Shown: piece after piece, positions 51,652-60,319 of the stretch | Layout: each line of letters begins with the position of its first letter | Position numbering within the stretch: position 1 is the first letter of the stretch | Program-made: the position numbers and the translations under genes | The notes under the pieces: model-generated | The model's input: the letters and a program-made list of their open reading frames with translations, nothing else | What the model was told of the DNA's origin: nothing | Database searches by the model: none | Source: DATFKA01 sp042095835 | Lineage (GTDB): Bacteria > Bacteroidota > Bacteroidia > Chitinophagales > Saprospiraceae | Length of the DNA stretch: 64,000 bases | Assembly: GCA_042095835.1 (NCBI GenBank) | Contig: JBELML010000017.1 | Coordinates: forward strand, 1-64,000 | Direction: 5' to 3'

Positions 51652-52662
51652 ATGAAATATTGGGAAATATTCGTAAATGGTTATCAAGGTTATGCAAGCT
51701 ATTTATGGTATGAAATAACCAATCCTAGCTGGCACAATTACTTTTATTGGTTGTTGCTAGTCTCAGGTTTTTTCTTTGCATTGGAAGCAGCTCAACCTTG
51801 GAGAAAAAAACAGGCCCTATTCCGTAAAGATTTCTGGTTGGATTTCTTCTACATGTTTTTCAACTTTTTCCTTTTTTCACTCATCATCTACAACGCAGCT
51901 TCTTATGTAGTTGTTAATCTACTCAACGATGGTATCATTGCTATGACTGGTTTTGATATGCAGGCTTCCAATCCATTGCGTACAGCACCGTTATGGGCCA
52001 TACTGCTGATAGGCTTTATCGTCAGGGATTTTATCCAGTGGTGGATCCATCGTCTATTACACTATCATCCACGATTATGGGAGTTTCACAAAGTGCATCA
52101 CTCGGTTGAACAAATGGGTTTCGCTGCACATTTGCGCTATCATTGGATGGAGAATATTGTTTATCGTAGTATCGAGTATATTCCCTTAGCATTGTTAGGC
52201 ATTGGTCTTTATGATTTCTTTATCATCCATATTTTCACACTTGTGGTAGGCCATTATAACCATTCAAATATTAGCGTTTCTGGACGAGTGACAGGTGGAA
52301 TTTTAGGTGGATTTATAGCTCTATTGATCGCTACTGGAAGCATCGATATTGCTTTGCTAGACCAACCAAGCTTAGGCCTACAACTGGGTCTTATCGCCTT
52401 GGGCATAGCCATTGGGGTATTTCTACTAGGTCCAGTGATGAAGGTTCTCTTCAATAACCCTGAAATGCATATTTGGCACCACGCCTATGAAATGCCTAAG
52501 GAAAAACCGCATGGTATAAATTTTGGCTTAACTCTGGCCGTATGGGATTATATTTTTGGAACCGCACATATTCCACACGAAGGAAGAGATATCAAACTAG
52601 GCTTCCCTGGTGTAGAAGAATTTCCAGAGCATTTCATTGGCCAAAACAAACACGGTTTTTAA
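51652..52662 (+). CDS. Sterol desaturase / fatty acid hydroxylase family membrane protein
   Basis: A 336-residue protein with about five membrane helices and the histidine clusters of the di-iron membrane hydroxylases: HRLLHYHPRLWEFHKVHH, GHYNHSN and HIWHHAYEMP plus a late HG. It hydroxylates or desaturates lipids in the membrane; bacterial members modify carotenoids, ornithine lipids or hopanoids. The substrate is not predictable here. The gene is single and convergent with the papain-fold gene (overlap of 4 bases at the stops). Confidence 0.88.
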   Translation: MKYWEIFVNGYQGYASYLWYEITNPSWHNYFYWLLLVSGFFFALEAAQPWRKKQALFRKDFWLDFFYMFFNFFLFSLIIYNAASYVVVNLLNDGIIAMTGFDMQASNPLRTAPLWAILLIGFIVRDFIQWWIHRLLHYHPRLWEFHKVHHSVEQMGFAAHLRYHWMENIVYRSIEYIPLALLGIGLYDFFIIHIFTLVVGHYNHSNISVSGRVTGGILGGFIALLIATGSIDIALLDQPSLGLQLGLIALGIAIGVFLLGPVMKVLFNNPEMHIWHHAYEMPKEKPHGINFGLTLAVWDYIFGTAHIPHEGRDIKLGFPGVEEFPEHFIGQNKHGF

Positions 52663-53465
52663 TATAGCTTCATTTCTGGCACCATCACGTATGCAGAGAT
52701 TGCCTGATTAGCTAAATCATCATAGCTTACCCAGAGGTATCCCCCTCTACCCCAGGCCGATCCGTAGGGACTAGAGATTTCGAATGCTTCTTTTTCTTGG
52801 TCAAAACCGACAATAAGCACCGCTACTTGTTGCTCTGATCGATTAGATAGCTTCACGGAATTCTGGGCATAAGCCGCCGTGAATTGCTGGTCTACCTTGA
52901 GTTCTACAATGACAGGATTACCCCGAACCAGGGCTTTATGCAATTCAAATATCTTCTGACGAGGCTTGGTCAGTGATCTGAATAGAATTAGATAATTACT
53001 AATCTTGAATTTTTGGGTAGCATACACTGCTGCGGTAAGTTTTGGACTACCATAAGGCATTATGGCTGCACTTACTGTCCCGGTTTCTGCCATAAGCTGA
53101 AAAGCACTTTTAAAGTCAATATTTTTCCCTTGGTTTTGTAGATTTAGGGCGATAAAGTCTGGACTCAAATTGACTTTATAATTTTTATTGAGGTTGACAT
53201 AGTACTCCAAACAGCTGGCCAATAAGTAACTTTCGTTGGTATGATCTCCCTCGGCCCTTCGTACAGGCATCATATAAGGTTTGATACTCTGTACTCGCAA
53301 GTTGCCATTATCCGTCACACTTGTTCCAGGAATTCGGAGCATCATCCGATCAATCATTTCGGTATTTTCAATACCTAGAAGGGACTTGGTTTGGGTTTGA
53401 GCAGAAACTAGGGTATTAGAAAGTAGTAGAGCGAGGAAAAAGAAAAAAGGGCGTGTGCGTTTCAT
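52659..53465 (-). CDS. Exported papain-fold (C1) protein, catalytic residues missing
   Basis: A 268-residue protein with a signal peptide (about 1-22, ending VSAQ). The C-terminal block QQVAVLIVGFDQEKEAFEISSPYGSAWGRGGYLWVSYDDL is unmistakably the C1 peptidase fold (compare GHAVLIVGY...NSWG..WG..GYFW). The histidine is replaced by Gln/Val and the asparagine of NSWG by Ser. The N-terminal QGxCGSCWAF region appears as DHTNESYLLASCLEYY, without the glutamine-cysteine arrangement. It is therefore probably a non-catalytic, binding papain fold in the periplasm or outside. The helical middle section is conserved in family sequences. Confidence 0.75.
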   Translation of the reverse strand: MKRTRPFFFFLALLLSNTLVSAQTQTKSLLGIENTEMIDRMMLRIPGTSVTDNGNLRVQSIKPYMMPVRRAEGDHTNESYLLASCLEYYVNLNKNYKVNLSPDFIALNLQNQGKNIDFKSAFQLMAETGTVSAAIMPYGSPKLTAAVYATQKFKISNYLILFRSLTKPRQKIFELHKALVRGNPVIVELKVDQQFTAAYAQNSVKLSNRSEQQVAVLIVGFDQEKEAFEISSPYGSAWGRGGYLWVSYDDLANQAISAYVMVPEMKLY

Positions 53466-53556
53466 GTTTTTGTTTTATCGCAAAACGCAAAACTGTCCCT
53501 TTTTCTTTTAAAGAATAGAAAAATAAATAATGTTTAATATTTTGATAAGAATTGGT

Positions 53557-54183
53557 TTAGCCTTCCACCAACTCTCTTCCAGCTTTTGTGAAGGTCTCCA
53601 AATCTGACAATAAAGATTTTGCCTGATCTGCGATACGTCTCAACTCCACCACGTTCTGTTCTAATTTCTGGCGAATACTAGAAGCCACTAAAACCATATG
53701 GAAGTCATTGCCTTCTTCTAAAACCGTTGTTACTTTTTGGACATTGGTTGAAGCTTCTTGATAAGTTGTTTCCCAACGCTTGCGTAACTCCTCGTTTTTG
53801 GCCAATTCTTCATTTCTGAGTTCTTCTCGAGAAATATTACTACTCAATTCATTCAACTTATCGAAATAGGCAGTGGAGCTCTCCCCTACTTTATCAAAAT
53901 CTTTTTTGAGTTTATCATACCGATTTTGAATAACGGTCCATTCCTTTTCAAAGTCCTTGGATACGGAAGGGAGGTCTGGTTCATCAGAAGTCAAGGCAGA
54001 CTCTGCCTCTTCTAAAGATTCGACGATACGATCAGATAGTTTTGATCGGTTTTTCTCGAAAGATTCAATCGAAGACTTTAAAACTTCCCCATGTTTGAGT
54101 GCATTTTTGGTCGTTTTCCAACGACAGGAAGTGACACTAAAACTCAAGCACAGGATTAGCCCTAAAGAAAGTAATTTGTTCAT
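53557..54183 (-). CDS. Coiled-coil lipoprotein, 208 aa
   Basis: The lipoprotein signal ends VTSC (Cys20). The mature part is almost entirely long charged helices (KSSIESFEKNRSKLSDRIVESLEEAESAL and ELRNEELAKNEELRKRWETTYQEAS), giving a coiled-coil rod, probably in the periplasmic face of the outer membrane. No named family is recognised. It lies behind the beta-barrel gene at 54252-54899 in the same orientation (68-base gap) and may form a unit with it. Confidence 0.72.
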   Translation of the reverse strand: MNKLLSLGLILCLSFSVTSCRWKTTKNALKHGEVLKSSIESFEKNRSKLSDRIVESLEEAESALTSDEPDLPSVSKDFEKEWTVIQNRYDKLKKDFDKVGESSTAYFDKLNELSSNISREELRNEELAKNEELRKRWETTYQEASTNVQKVTTVLEEGNDFHMVLVASSIRQKLEQNVVELRRIADQAKSLLSDLETFTKAGRELVEG

Positions 54184-54251
54184 TTTTGATAAATTTTGTG
54201 TGGTAAAGGTACCAATTTAAGACTCCACAGCGGCTACACAAGTCACAAAAT

Positions 54252-54899
54252 TTAACGATCTCTAAATAGATAGCCCACAGAAAAGATCCATCTTGATGGT
54301 GCTCTGTTGAATTCAAAGTCGGTATTCCCAAAACGAATATGGTTCCCGAATTTGGTGAAGTTACCTTCTCTACGGAGGTCAAGCGTAAGGTTCCAGATAT
54401 CAATACCTAAGCCCAGCTGGTAACCAATCGTAAGGTCATCGAAGTTCTGATCATAATCCTGAAAATCAAAAAGATCGGAGGTGCTGTCTAAAAAAACATG
54501 CCCTACTGGTCCACCTTGGAATCGCAGAGGCCCTATCGCCCAACCCAACAATACCGGAATATCAAGGTATTGATAAGACTCTTCGAAAATCTGCTCCCCT
54601 AGGCCAGGCTGATCCAAGTCATCGGCACCAAACTCCACGGTATTCGAATTGAAAATCAACTCTGGCTGAAGTACAAAGCCATTATTAAAAGGGATGCGTA
54701 TTTGCAAACCAAATTGAAGACCAAAGTTCGCATCATTCAAAGCTAGACTGAGTCGATCGCTTAAACCGGGTTCATCAATTTGCAGTTCACTGACATTGAT
54801 ATCTGTGGAATAGACACCCAATTTTAATCCCAATTGAGCGGAAAGTGGCGCAGTCCATAAAAAAAGACTACATAGCACTAATAAAAGGTTTTTGTTCAT
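54252..54899 (-). CDS. Outer membrane beta-barrel protein (porin family), 215 aa
   Basis: Signal peptide (about 1-21, ending LSAQ). The body has alternating strands with glycine-aromatic girdles: LGLKLGVYS, FGLQFGLQIRIPF, FVLQPELIFNS and a final FSVGYLFRDR, which is a barrel C-terminus ending in charged residues. It resembles the PorT/OmpW-like small barrels of Bacteroidota. Function unknown; perhaps a structural or adhesion role. Confidence 0.8.
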   Translation of the reverse strand: MNKNLLLVLCSLFLWTAPLSAQLGLKLGVYSTDINVSELQIDEPGLSDRLSLALNDANFGLQFGLQIRIPFNNGFVLQPELIFNSNTVEFGADDLDQPGLGEQIFEESYQYLDIPVLLGWAIGPLRFQGGPVGHVFLDSTSDLFDFQDYDQNFDDLTIGYQLGLGIDIWNLTLDLRREGNFTKFGNHIRFGNTDFEFNRAPSRWIFSVGYLFRDR

Positions 54900-55091
54900 G
54901 ATGTATGTATTTTGGTGATAGGCCAGAGGTCTAATAAAATCATATTATGCTACCTTTAAGATGCACATTTTTTATTAAACCACTATTTTACAGCCGTGAG
55001 TATATTTAGATTTTATTTTTTATACCAATTATTGGTCTGAAAGATAAAGTTTAAACCTACTGCTAATTTACTTAAAGAAGAGATAACAGAT

Positions 55092-55700
55092 ATGGAGGTC
55101 AATACAATTGATTATAGAGGGAGCTTTCCTAATGTGGTAAAATGCCCAGCCGATACTCGGCCTGAATTTGCCTTTATTGGCCGTTCGAATGTGGGCAAAT
55201 CTTCCCTTATCAATATGTTAGGAGCAAGAAAAGATTTAGCTCATACTAGTAAGAAACCAGGCAAAACCCAGATGATCAATTATTTTCTGGTCAACCATCA
55301 ATGGCATTTAGTAGATCTACCTGGATATGGATACGCTAAAATTTCAAAGACCACTCGCAAGAAGTGGGAAAAAATGATCCAAGATTATCTGGCCAAACGG
55401 ATGAACTTGGTCTGTACTTTTGTACTAATCGATTCGAATGTCTCTCCCCAAAAAATTGATTTAGAATTTATTGATTGGTTGGGGGAAATGCATATACCCT
55501 TCGTTTTGGTTTTTACTAAAGTAGATCGGCTCAAAAAAGACCAGGTTAATCCTAATGTTGAAGCCTTTAAAACTGCAATGCTCAATAATTGGGAGGCTAT
55601 CCCACAATATTTTATTAGCTCCGCCAATTCTGGTCAGGGGCGAGAAGATATTCTCTCCTTTATTAGAGACCTAGTTAAAGAGTACGAGGCCTATGTCTAA
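55092..55700 (+). CDS. engB: Ribosome biogenesis GTPase EngB/YsxC
   Basis: A 202-residue GTPase with a P-loop GRSNVGKSSLIN (about 30-41), switch II DLPGYGYAK (about 77-85), G4 TKVD (about 140) and the late SSANSGQG. It assists late steps of 50S ribosome assembly in the cytoplasm. The length is typical. It may be transcribed with the acyltransferase gene that starts 41 bases after it. Confidence 0.95.
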   Translation: MEVNTIDYRGSFPNVVKCPADTRPEFAFIGRSNVGKSSLINMLGARKDLAHTSKKPGKTQMINYFLVNHQWHLVDLPGYGYAKISKTTRKKWEKMIQDYLAKRMNLVCTFVLIDSNVSPQKIDLEFIDWLGEMHIPFVLVFTKVDRLKKDQVNPNVEAFKTAMLNNWEAIPQYFISSANSGQGREDILSFIRDLVKEYEAYV

Positions 55701-55741
55701 TTGCACCGCTCTCTTATTATTTCATTAAGCCTGCAATCAAT

Positions 55742-57463
55742 TTGAAAAAATATAACGTCAATAGTGTCCACTCCCATGTCCTCCCAAATCTTGAGGAATG
55801 GCCCGTTTATTTATTAAGTGAGGACCGTAAAACCTTTGTGCAATCCTTGATTTCTGAAACTCAAAAAGATATTGAGGAGCATCCGATAGAAACGACTACC
55901 GATTACATCTCTCAGACGATGTACCTGGAACGTATTAGAATTAAAGAGGAGCCGTGGAAAGTCGATCCGCCTAAGGAAAAGCAATTCTGGAATAAGATCA
56001 ATAAGCGTCTATTACGGTATTCGCTAGATCAACCTGCTGATATTGCCAAAGCCAATAATGCAGAGATTCTTCGACAGATCATACAGCGATATGCTGAGGA
56101 GGTAGTCGGTACTTTTCGGATATCTACCTTTCTATTTGCTAGGCGATTTTTGACCTTCTTTTTCAATCGTTTATTGCAAGCCAAACAAAGAGGCTTCTTT
56201 AGACTAGGGGGCGCTAGAAAAAGACTTTACGAAAAATTAAAAGTAGAAGGCGAGATTGAAACAGCTAGGGCATTATTTAAAAAGGGAACAATCGTGGTCG
56301 TTCCTACCCATCATTCCAATTTAGACTCCATCATGGTCGGTTATGCTTTAGATGCTGTGATTGGACTACCCTCTTTTGCTTATGGAGCTGGATTGAATCT
56401 ATACAACACTGGTTCTGCTGCCTATTTCATGAATCGGATCGGTGCTTATCGTGTAGATCGACGTAAAAAAAATCCCATTTATCTTCGAACGCTTAAGATT
56501 AATTCTCGCTTGATGATCGAGCGCGGCGTGAATAGCATATTTTTCCCCGGTGGCACCCGTTCTCGTTCTGGCAAATTAGAAGATAAATTAAAGCTAGGAC
56601 TGGTAAATACAGCCATTGAAGCGCAGCGTAATTTATTACTTCGCGGCGAAGACACCCAGGTTTATGTGGTCCCTATGATTTTGAGTTATCCTTTCGTTTT
56701 AGAAGGGCCTCAATTGATAGAACAGCATTTAAAAAGAAGCGGAAAGGAGCGCTATATTGCCAGAAGAGATAACTCGTACCGGCCCTTTAAGGTGCTTAAA
56801 TTTATTTGGAAGATTTTAGCAGAGGGCAATGATATCACCGTTTCAATTGGACAACCTTTGGATGTGCTTGGGAATCCAGTCGATCAAAACGGGGTGAGTT
56901 ATGACCAGTATGGAACACCGATTGCCATCAAGGATTATTTCACGATCAACGGTCAAATCAATAAAGACAAGCAAAGAGAGTCGGAATATACCAGAGAACT
57001 CGGTAAGGCGATAGTTGATCGGTACCATAAGGATAATATAGTATTAACGAGTCACCTGATCGCCTACGCTGCTTTTAATTTACTCAAGATGGAAAACAGT
57101 AAATTAGATTTATATGGTATACTGAGATTACCTCCCGATGATTATGTCTTTGACACCGATAAACTCCATCGGATTACGGCCCAACTAGTGAAGCAACTAC
57201 GACTCAAAGCAGAACAAGGAGAAGTGAAATTATCGGCCATTTTAAAAGAGGCTTCCATTGCTGATATCATTGAAGATGGTCTTTTACACTTGGGTACTTT
57301 TCATGTAAAAAAGCCCCTGAAACGCAAGCGAAAAAAGGATATCATTAGTGAAAATTTCCACCTGCTCTATTTCTATCACAATAGATTAGAGAATTATGGT
57401 TTACACAAAGTGGTTACTGCTAAGAAGATGAAGGAAGAAGAAGCAATAGAGATATTGGAATAA
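55742..57463 (+). CDS. 1-acyl-glycerol-3-phosphate acyltransferase-like (PlsC/PlsB type)
   Basis: A TTG start at 55742; 573 residues, longer than simple PlsC. The acyltransferase motifs are PTHHSNLDS (HX4D, about 188-195) and FFPGGTRSRSGKLEDK (about 267-282; the usual FPEGTRS has Gly for Glu here). Extra N- (1-110) and C-terminal (350-573) domains are predicted to be helical, as in PlsB-like glycerol-3-phosphate acyltransferases. It is probably membrane-associated and involved in phospholipid synthesis. Which acyl donor is used is not clear. Confidence 0.83.
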   Translation: MKKYNVNSVHSHVLPNLEEWPVYLLSEDRKTFVQSLISETQKDIEEHPIETTTDYISQTMYLERIRIKEEPWKVDPPKEKQFWNKINKRLLRYSLDQPADIAKANNAEILRQIIQRYAEEVVGTFRISTFLFARRFLTFFFNRLLQAKQRGFFRLGGARKRLYEKLKVEGEIETARALFKKGTIVVVPTHHSNLDSIMVGYALDAVIGLPSFAYGAGLNLYNTGSAAYFMNRIGAYRVDRRKKNPIYLRTLKINSRLMIERGVNSIFFPGGTRSRSGKLEDKLKLGLVNTAIEAQRNLLLRGEDTQVYVVPMILSYPFVLEGPQLIEQHLKRSGKERYIARRDNSYRPFKVLKFIWKILAEGNDITVSIGQPLDVLGNPVDQNGVSYDQYGTPIAIKDYFTINGQINKDKQRESEYTRELGKAIVDRYHKDNIVLTSHLIAYAAFNLLKMENSKLDLYGILRLPPDDYVFDTDKLHRITAQLVKQLRLKAEQGEVKLSAILKEASIADIIEDGLLHLGTFHVKKPLKRKRKKDIISENFHLLYFYHNRLENYGLHKVVTAKKMKEEEAIEILE

Positions 57464-57467
57464 AAAA

Positions 57468-57563
57468 GGTTGAAAAGGAGGGCAACAAATTTCTGCGCGA
57501 AATTTTAAGGTACATCATCATTCTCTACACCCCTTCACATAGTTGCCCTCTAGCAATTCAACT
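57468..57563 (+). other. Structured RNA-like stretch after acyltransferase gene
   Basis: Nested inverted repeats: outer gttgaa (57468-57473) with ttcaac (57558-57563), inner gagggcaac (57479-57487) with gttgccctc (57542-57550), and between them a hairpin aaatttc-tgcgc-gaaattt. A weak T-run (aacttttgag) follows. It could be a terminator with an extended fold or a small structured RNA. Confidence 0.4.
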
Positions 57564-57718
57564 TTTGAGATTGCCCACTGATTTGGACGACCTCGTTTCT
57601 TCTCGGTTTAGAAAGAATATTTATATTTTTTTGCTCAAGTTGGAGATTCGGGCTGATATTTTGCTCGAATCACTATATTCGACCTCTCATTTAACTAATC
57701 TACAAGCATCGTACCAAA

Positions 57719-57915
57719 ATGTCAAAATCAAGTAAGTTTATCTTATTTTTTTCATGATATTTTTAGTTTCCTGTAGAAACACGCCTATTCCACCTGATTA
57801 TCTCATCCCAAAAAGCACTATTGCTGATACAGCAATGGTTGTATCAGCACATCCTATTTTTTCTGAAATTGGACTTGACATACTGCAACAGGGAGGCGAT
57901 GCGGTCGATGCAGCT
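57719..57915 (+). pseudogene. Gamma-glutamyltransferase relic (5' end only, frameshifted)
   Basis: Reading from ATG 57719 gives MSKSSKFILFF, then a shift at a run of seven T (57746-57752). One more T would join it to MIFLVSCRNTPIPPDYL, a lipoprotein signal. The following residues ADTAMVVSAHPIFSEIGLDILQQGGDAVDAA match the start of gamma-glutamyltransferases (AMVVSAHPLAS, GGNAVDAA). Homology ends at 57915, and the frame stops at 57945. The remaining about 500 codons are gone, and the next gene's 3' end starts 24 bases on. Deletion is inferred. Confidence 0.7.
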
Positions 57916-57938
57916 AGGGTGTTGGGTCGTAAATGGTT

Positions 57939-60257
57939 TTATTGATTAAGGGCAATAGGAGCAGCAATTAGGGCATCTGGAATACCAAAGGACTCTACCA
58001 ATGCAATTGCATCTGGCCGAAGGTCTTGGCAGAGCTGGTCAACAGTTCTGCGAATGGCCTTACTCTTTACCGCTGCGATATACCCTTGCTCAAGATACCA
58101 GGCTGCATGCTGTTCAATTGTAGAGAGTGCATACAAAGACCTCAATTGGGCAATAGCAGATTTCAGTGGCCCCGCTGCTAGTGTAGCCTCTTTTTTCATA
58201 AAAGCATCCAGCACATATTCTTCAACAAAGGCTTCTGCCAAAGCTATTAGGTGGGTTTGGCATAATAAGCCGGCCTCGTAGGAGGATTTCCCTTGCTTGA
58301 TCAAACCTCGCAGGCGGCTAGCCAGAGAAGTTAGCAGCCGTTCTTTCCGATATTCAAAAGCCTGCTGCTGAAAATTATTTCCCAGCAAATGTGCTGCATC
58401 TGTATTTCTAATAATCAAGGCATTTTGTTCATTTACGGCTGTTGAAATGCGTTTACCAATCATTCTCAAAACAGCCATATTCCCTTCTTCATGAAAGGAT
58501 TTTTTGAAATCAGATAACACTCCTTTGGCTACCAATTGTAGCAAAACCGTATTATCACCCTCGAAAGTGGTAAAGATATCGGTATCCCCTTTTAAGGCAG
58601 CAATTTGATTCTCAGCAAGATAGCCTTTACCTCCGCAAGCTTCTCTACACTCTTGCAGGGTATGTGTAGTATACCAAGTAGCATAGGATTTCAATCCTGC
58701 GGCTAGGGTTTCAATTTCCCGTATATCCTGATGCTCTTTATTTACAAAAAGATCCAATAAGTCATCAAGCGCAAAATTTAGCGCATAGGCTTTTGCTAAA
58801 AGTGGCATTAATCGCCGCTGATGGCTAGGATAATCAAGGATGGGCGTTTCAGGATGATTGGGGCCAGGGGCAAATTGCCTACGCCTAGCCGCATAACGAA
58901 TCGCAATCGCCAATCCTTTTTTAGTAGCACTTAAGCCAGCACGTGGTACACATACTCTTCCACCAACCAAAGTACCCAGCATCATAAAAAAGCGCTTGGA
59001 TGGATTCTCAATCGGGCTTTGATAAGTATCCTCTTCTATTTTACCAAAACGATCCAAAAGGTTTTCGGCGGGAATAGTCACTTGATCAAACCATATTCGA
59101 CCATTATCTACACCATTAAGGCCAAGTTTATACCCATTATCCTCAATTTTTATACCTGGAAATACTTTTCCTTCCTCATCTCTTAATGGAACTACAAAAG
59201 CGTGGACACCATGACTCTCTTCGCCTACAATCAATTGAGCAAACACAGCAGCTAAGCGGCCATGTAGCGCATTTCCAATGTACTCCTTACCTGCACCATG
59301 ATGGGGCGTATTGATCGTAAAAGTTTTGGTGCTAGGATCATAAATAGCCGTGGTTTCCAAACCTCTAACATTGGAGCCGTGGCCCGTCTCTGTCATAGCA
59401 AAACATCCAGGTATTGATAAATCGCCAACCCCTTTCAGGTACTGCTGGTGATGCTTTTCTGTTCCTAAAGCGGCGACGGCACCGCCCCATAATCCAAATT
59501 GGACGCCAAATTTTACGGTCAAGCTTAAATCGTGATAGCCTAGCATTTCAAAAGCGCTGGCATAACTGGCCATATCATCTTTTCCTCCATAAGCTTCTGG
59601 AAAAGCAAGTGCGCCTAAACCTTGTTTGGACAATAAATGAAGCCAGGACAATACTTTGGTTCGATAGTCCTCTTTGAGTGGAATGGTTTCTAAGCCAAAG
59701 ACCGGGTCCGACATCAATTGGCGCATCTTATTTTTGATCTCGCCATTACTTCCATCTAACAAATCTTTCATCTCCTCAATATTAAAGGAGGCGGTTTCTT
59801 TTTCTTGTTCTGTGCTTATTTGACCAGGCAGATCGAAGAGACTTTGATAGGTGGCTCGATTAACTTTTTGTAGTTTCCCTTCAAGTGACTTTAGTTCCTC
59901 CAGGACATCGCTAGACAACCAGGTTAAGTCTCTATCTTTATGTTGGATTTTAACGAGTGCAATCCCTAAATCAATCAGACTGGGCTCATTATAAATGGGC
60001 AGTTCTTTTGCGGCCTCTTTGCAATGGATTTCCCACATTTTAAATAAATCGCGATTAGGAGGACGTCTGGGGTTGGTCCACATCCTCAGCTGCTGTTTTT
60101 CAAAGTCACTTAAAAAAGGTAATTCAAATGCACGATCTCTGAGTACAGCTACCTCTGATGGACTCAACACTCTATCAGACCAAGCAGCGTATAGAATCGG
60201 AATAAACAAACGAATACCGGCAGAAAAAGGCAATTTATATTTGGGATTCGTACTCAT
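57939..60257 (-). CDS. TerB-like / acyl-CoA dehydrogenase (ACOX-like) fusion protein
   Basis: A 772-residue protein. Residues about 12-85 (FIPILYAAWSDRVLSPSEVAVLRDRAFELPFLSDFEKQQL and a following Arg/Pro-rich linker) look like a TerB-type helical domain. Residues about 190-560 are an acyl-CoA dehydrogenase/oxidase core (FAMTETGHGSNVRG, GKEYIGNALHGRLAAVFA, CREACGGKGYLAENQIAALKGDTDIFTTFEGDNTVLLQ, with the oxidase catalytic Glu in FEGD). The C-terminal 200 residues resemble ACOX C-terminal helical domains. It probably acts in beta-oxidation; oxygen versus flavoprotein as acceptor is not decided. The gene is single. Confidence 0.8.
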   Translation of the reverse strand: MSTNPKYKLPFSAGIRLFIPILYAAWSDRVLSPSEVAVLRDRAFELPFLSDFEKQQLRMWTNPRRPPNRDLFKMWEIHCKEAAKELPIYNEPSLIDLGIALVKIQHKDRDLTWLSSDVLEELKSLEGKLQKVNRATYQSLFDLPGQISTEQEKETASFNIEEMKDLLDGSNGEIKNKMRQLMSDPVFGLETIPLKEDYRTKVLSWLHLLSKQGLGALAFPEAYGGKDDMASYASAFEMLGYHDLSLTVKFGVQFGLWGGAVAALGTEKHHQQYLKGVGDLSIPGCFAMTETGHGSNVRGLETTAIYDPSTKTFTINTPHHGAGKEYIGNALHGRLAAVFAQLIVGEESHGVHAFVVPLRDEEGKVFPGIKIEDNGYKLGLNGVDNGRIWFDQVTIPAENLLDRFGKIEEDTYQSPIENPSKRFFMMLGTLVGGRVCVPRAGLSATKKGLAIAIRYAARRRQFAPGPNHPETPILDYPSHQRRLMPLLAKAYALNFALDDLLDLFVNKEHQDIREIETLAAGLKSYATWYTTHTLQECREACGGKGYLAENQIAALKGDTDIFTTFEGDNTVLLQLVAKGVLSDFKKSFHEEGNMAVLRMIGKRISTAVNEQNALIIRNTDAAHLLGNNFQQQAFEYRKERLLTSLASRLRGLIKQGKSSYEAGLLCQTHLIALAEAFVEEYVLDAFMKKEATLAAGPLKSAIAQLRSLYALSTIEQHAAWYLEQGYIAAVKSKAIRRTVDQLCQDLRPDAIALVESFGIPDALIAAPIALNQ

Positions 60258-60319
60258 AGTTGATTGATTGTTTTAAATATTAACAGTCTAAGTTGCTTTT
60301 TGGTTAGTGGAGAAAGGCA

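Noticed and set aside
53557..54183. Assignment of the coiled-coil lipoprotein to DUF2959
   Set aside because: Overall shape is similar but the conserved start motif of that family is absent.
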